This document shows positions 60,214 to 64,000 of a stretch of DNA of 64,000 bases, piece by piece; the stretch's first letter is position 1, and each line of letters starts with the position of its first letter. The position numbers and the translations under genes are program-made. The stretch covers positions 34,282,590 to 34,346,589 of the forward strand of contig NC_081543.1 of the NCBI RefSeq assembly GCF_901000735.1, written 5' to 3'. The notes under the pieces are model-generated. The model was not told where the DNA came from, made no database searches, and was given only the letters and a program-made list of their open reading frames with translations. The stretch is from Corylus avellana (lineage: Eukaryota; Streptophyta; Magnoliopsida; Fagales; Betulaceae).

Positions 60214-60531
60214 GTCGAGCTCGGTAACGTGGGCTTGTAACCAAGTGGGGCTTCATCTATGAGATGGTTGGAAGTTGAAGAAGGGAGTCTCTGGGTGTGG
60301 GATTGTTGGTGACGATTGATTTGTTCGCCGCCAGCGCCGAAGCACCGCGTCCCCTGGGGGTTACAGGGGATTCCCCCCCACCCTCCACGGGTGGGTAGTC
60401 AATATACAATTATTATTTGCTTACTATATGCTAACTACAGCCCTGGATTGGAAGAAGATCAAATCAATTGATGCCCAATCCCAGCGCGCCACCTGGGTTT
60501 CACCCTCTTCTACTACTCACAACCACCTTTT
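60214..60531 (+). ncRNA. 7SL-like RNA unit C2
   Basis: About 318 nt. Differs from C1 by small indels: it lacks the AGCCTTACAG insertion, so the first GC-rich hairpin (TCCCCTG/CAGGGGA) is undisturbed. Ends ..ACAACCACC then TTTT (60528-60531). Confidence 0.55.
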
Positions 60532-62540
60532 ATTATTGAGGGGTAATTACCCTTTCTTCCCCATGAACTACTATTCAATTACCATTACGATCCCATCAAA
60601 TTATTATTTTGTTACCAAAACTTCCCTTCAAGGTCGTTAAGTCGGATGGTCAACCTATCACGTGCGTGTCACATGTCTTGAATGCATATGCATTTTTTTG
60701 GGGGTAATTATCCTTTACACTCATGAAATATCACTCATTACCATATACCTCCATCAACTATCAACATAACGAAAAATGGTTTAAGGATCATAGGTGTAAA
60801 TCATTTTACACTTCATGAAGCTTATTTTTTTGGGCCCTCAAAACAATTAATTTTTTGCCAATTAAAAAAGCTAACAGTTTACCAATTAACTGAACCGATT
60901 TTAACCGAAACTTTCGAAATAAATCCTTATCGAAATATAATCGGTGAATTAAATGATTAACCCGACAATTTCAGTTAATTGATCCAAAAATAGCTATACC
61001 AAACTAAACTGAATCGATACCCACCCCTAGTTGATTTATTCCTGTTATGTTGCATAACTGGTGCTTGTGTTGCGTCAAATTGCCTTTGCATGCAGTGGAA
61101 ATTAAAATAAAACCGTGAAGCCCAATTCTTTTGATTTTCGATAGAGAGAGAGGTAATTTGAAAACGTAACTTTTTTCAATTCAGTTGAGCATTTGATAAA
61201 ATCTATAAAACAATATTATTTATGTCATTTAAAAATGCGCTTTGGCCATAAAGCGCACCACATGTCTTGTGGTAAAATCTTATGTAAATACTTTCAGCGA
61301 AAACACGTAATTGATAATATTAATATTAGCGACAACAAGGCCTAATCGTTGATAATTTGTGATTTTTTTTTTTTTTAATCTTACAGAGGATATTTTTGTT
61401 ATTTTGAGTCGCGGAGGGGGATACTGCAACCCTAATGTTCAATTGGGGGTCATTGCAAAAATTGAGACACTTAAGAACATTGCAAAAATGACGATAGCTA
61501 GAGGGAGCAAATGTAATTTTTCCTATACTCAAATAACATGTCCAAAATTTCAAATCTTTCACCCAAGCTATGTGAAGTTGTAAACTCATTGAGGTTAAGA
61601 GACTAGCCCTGTAGCCCATCTATGAGGTTAAGCAAATAAAAATAAAAAAATGATAGAAATCATTGCCCGTGTCCATTATCTACATTTATCTTATGATTAT
61701 TTGTTAGATTCTAAGCTTTTCTAGTGTATTCAGATTTTACCATACTTTCAACAGTCATTTTTTCTCCAAAAAAAAAAGTAATATCTTTTCAAAATATGGG
61801 CAGCTCATTCAGGCGTGGTTCAAACAGTTCTATTGAATGAATTTTTCGATTTTTAGTCAATTTTTACCTAGTTAGGATGTAGCCGAACAAACTACAGACT
61901 GAGCTCCTCGGGTTCTCTAATTGTTCAGACTTGATCTGAACGGAACAACGATTGAACTCATCGAGTTCTAGCTTATTCCTATATGGACCAAAGTCCGGGA
62001 GATAAAATCTGTGCATATCAATATACACGCATGGTAAATGAGATTTGAACAAATTGATGTGACTAAATAAGTCCCATAACAAAAATTCCTATGCCTATAG
62101 AATGGATTAGTTATACACCCAATCAAATAGTTGATGAAAAAAAAAAAAAGTATTACAATGAATCAATTAAGAATGTTCTGAAAATTCTATTGTCAGTGCT
62201 CATACATAGTACTTTTTTTTTTTTTAGATCATACATAGTACACTCGTTCAACTTTTATAATCCTTGTGACCTCACTATTCATGTTGAATGGATGTTAAAA
62301 TAAATAGAACTTAATTGAAGCACAAAAATCAAAACTTCAAAAAAAAAAAAAAAAAAAAAAAAGGAATAATTACTTTGCACAAAGCCAATCAGATTGGTTA
62401 TATATGAAATTACTTAGGATGATATAGAGATTATAGTTGGCAATTGATAGGCGCCACGTATATTCAATATCTTACAGTTTCTTCTCGTCCAAGGCAAGCA
62501 AGCGCTACAGACTTTCAATGTGATATATATATATTTTTTT

Positions 62541-62583
62541 GTCCCACATCACTAAAATATAAAAAAATTCTGTCATTTATATA
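62541..62583 (+). promoter_or_regulatory. Pol III USE + TATA, unit D2
   Basis: USE GTCCCACATCA, 24-nt spacer, TTTATATA at 62576-62583, start G at 62607. Confidence 0.75.
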
Positions 62584-62606
62584 TCGTTGCATTAACCCCT
62601 TGTATT

Positions 62607-62921
62607 GTCGAGCTCAGTAACGTGGGCTTGTAACCAAGTGGGACTTTGAGATGGTTGGATGTGCCAGGTGCCTCTGGGTGGGGATTGTTGGCGACCAATT
62701 ATTTGTTCACTGTTCAGCACGCCCCACATCCCCTGGGGTCACAGGGGATCCCCCACCCACCACGGGTGGGTAGTTAATTATATATTGCATTTGCAGGCAC
62801 TTCGAGCAAATATTGGGGATTGGACTAGGGTTTGAGCAAATATCCACAAATCCAATTGTCACCAAATCTCAGCGTGCCACCTGGATTCGCCCTGTACTCA
62901 CAACCACCTTTTTTTTTTTTT
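62607..62921 (+). ncRNA. 7SL-like RNA unit D2 (most intact)
   Basis: Counterpart of D1, nearly identical, about 302 nt before a T13 run (62909-62921). It keeps the Alu-domain-like 5' end, both hairpins and the end-to-end pairing. With D1 it is the best candidate for a transcribed gene, since A-C units end in only four T. Confidence 0.6.
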
Positions 62922-64000
62922 ACCGAGATATGTTTTGTTTTGTCTTTTTCTTATCCTCTTCTTTTTTTTTTTTTTCTCAAAGTTTTTTTATAAAATACAA
63001 AGCAAAAATAAGACGAAAGTATACTCAATTCTCATCGATAACACGTCACTTTTTGGATGCAAAGAAATTCCATTATTTTAGAACGGAGGTGAATAAGGGA
63101 GGAAAAAAAAAAAAGAAAAAAAAAAGCCTTCTAAATATATTATATTTTTTGTGCCAGGATCTTCCAACGAATCAATTAAGACTATTTTAAAAATTCTTTG
63201 TCAATACTCAGAGAGATTGAATCTCATATTTCATTGCTAGGTGCTCGTGCTCATTATGTGAGTTTGTAACCAAACGAGGCATTTGAATGATAATGATAAA
63301 ATGCAAGAAAATCCTTGGATGAAGGTGTGCCCCATCCATCATGAGTGAGTGCGTTGAAAGACATGAACCTTTTTTCTTCAACAAAAAACACTCTTAACTC
63401 TCTATTTTGTTTTGGCAAAAGTTTTTTTTTTTTTTTTTAATGATATCTTTTAATTGATATAACAATTAAATTGGACAAATTGCTCCTTCAGTATACTACC
63501 AAATATACAATTTGGAATCTTCATTACCCAAACACTATCTATGACACACACAATAGCTTTTCAAGCTATTACAAGCTAGACAATATCTTCGAATATTATT
63601 GTCTCCATCAGTTTCGAATCTAAACAAATTCTGATGAATCACGTTTTTAGCTACTTTCCGGTCATCAATTTCTGGGCTTTTTAATCTCGACTAAAAGTGC
63701 ATTTCCAAACTCAATCTCCTTTATTATTTCTACTATAGTGTTTTGGAAAAAGTAATTAGAGAGGAGTAAATGTGGTTTCTTGTGACTCAAATAAATAGAG
63801 CCAAAATTCCAAATCTTTCACCTAAAGGTTGTAGACTCAACAAACAAATAAAGAACAATTGAAAAAACAAAACCAACCACACTAACGTATCTTCCTTCAC
63901 TTGTTACATTGATTTTTTCAACACTTAGAAATTTAAATATGACGCACATAATAAAGAGGATCTTATTTATGGCTAGTTTGCAAACCCCTTTTGGAACAGC

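Larger units (their letters stand above)
53819..64000 (+). repeat. Copy 2 of ~10 kb direct duplication
   Basis: Counterpart of 41396-51825, running to the window edge. It includes the LINE tail (about 55593-55866), MITE (56219-56551), SINE-like piece (56714-56795), RNA units A2-D2 and the solo 3' end at 59225-59290. Confidence 0.97.

Noticed and set aside
1..64000. tRNA, rRNA or CRISPR arrays
   Set aside because: None found. The tRNA-like box A/B pairs belong to SINE fragments, and the tandem repeats lack spacer structure.

Overview
This is nuclear DNA of a seed plant, almost certainly a woody eudicot. It is AT-rich, its genes carry introns, and it holds many small DNA transposons and LINE tails. 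Four gene families typical of plants are recognisable. No sign of bacteria, organelle or virus was seen. The species cannot be fixed from the sequence; a Fagales-like tree is only a guess.

Layout. 1-4.3 kb: relic of a Ty3/gypsy element, then the upstream region of a SPA3/SPA4-type light-signalling gene, whose leader and first codons are present three times in tandem. 4347-12509 (+): the SPA gene, 7 coding exons, about 900 residues. 14531-17097 (-): a GT14 glycosyltransferase (GlcAT14-like), 4 coding exons, with a long inverted repeat upstream. 18.3-33 kb: mostly gene-poor, with MITEs, a decayed hAT element, a truncated LINE and a broken copy of the RNA polymerase subunit gene NRPB6 (24902-27477, -). 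33915-40110 (+): Proton Pump Interactor 1 (PPI1), 7 coding exons, 624 residues, with a C-terminal membrane anchor. 40912-42849 (+): an intronless DUF2828/vWA-like gene.

41396-51825 is repeated at 53819-64000, in the same orientation and at about 99% identity, behind a run of exactly 100 N. The second copy starts inside the DUF2828 gene, so this is either a recent tandem duplication or two haplotypes laid end to end by the assembler.

The most unusual content is inside this repeat. Each copy holds four related RNA units of about 300-440 nt, eight in total, plus a solo 3' end. Each unit has a plant snRNA-type Pol III promoter: USE (GTCCCACAT..), 24 nt, TTTATATA, 23 nt, then a G start, the same geometry as plant U6 genes. 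Each full unit ends in a T run. The 5' end resembles the Alu domain of plant 7SL (SRP) RNA and the two ends can pair into a long helix, but the SRP54-binding helix 8 motif is not intact. They are read here as a cluster of divergent 7SL-like RNA genes or pseudogenes; the D units (50452, 62607) look most intact.

The protein genes are unrelated neighbours with no operon-like logic: light signalling (SPA), cell-wall glycoprotein glycosylation (GT14), H+-ATPase regulation (PPI1) and an uncharacterised vWA-like protein.
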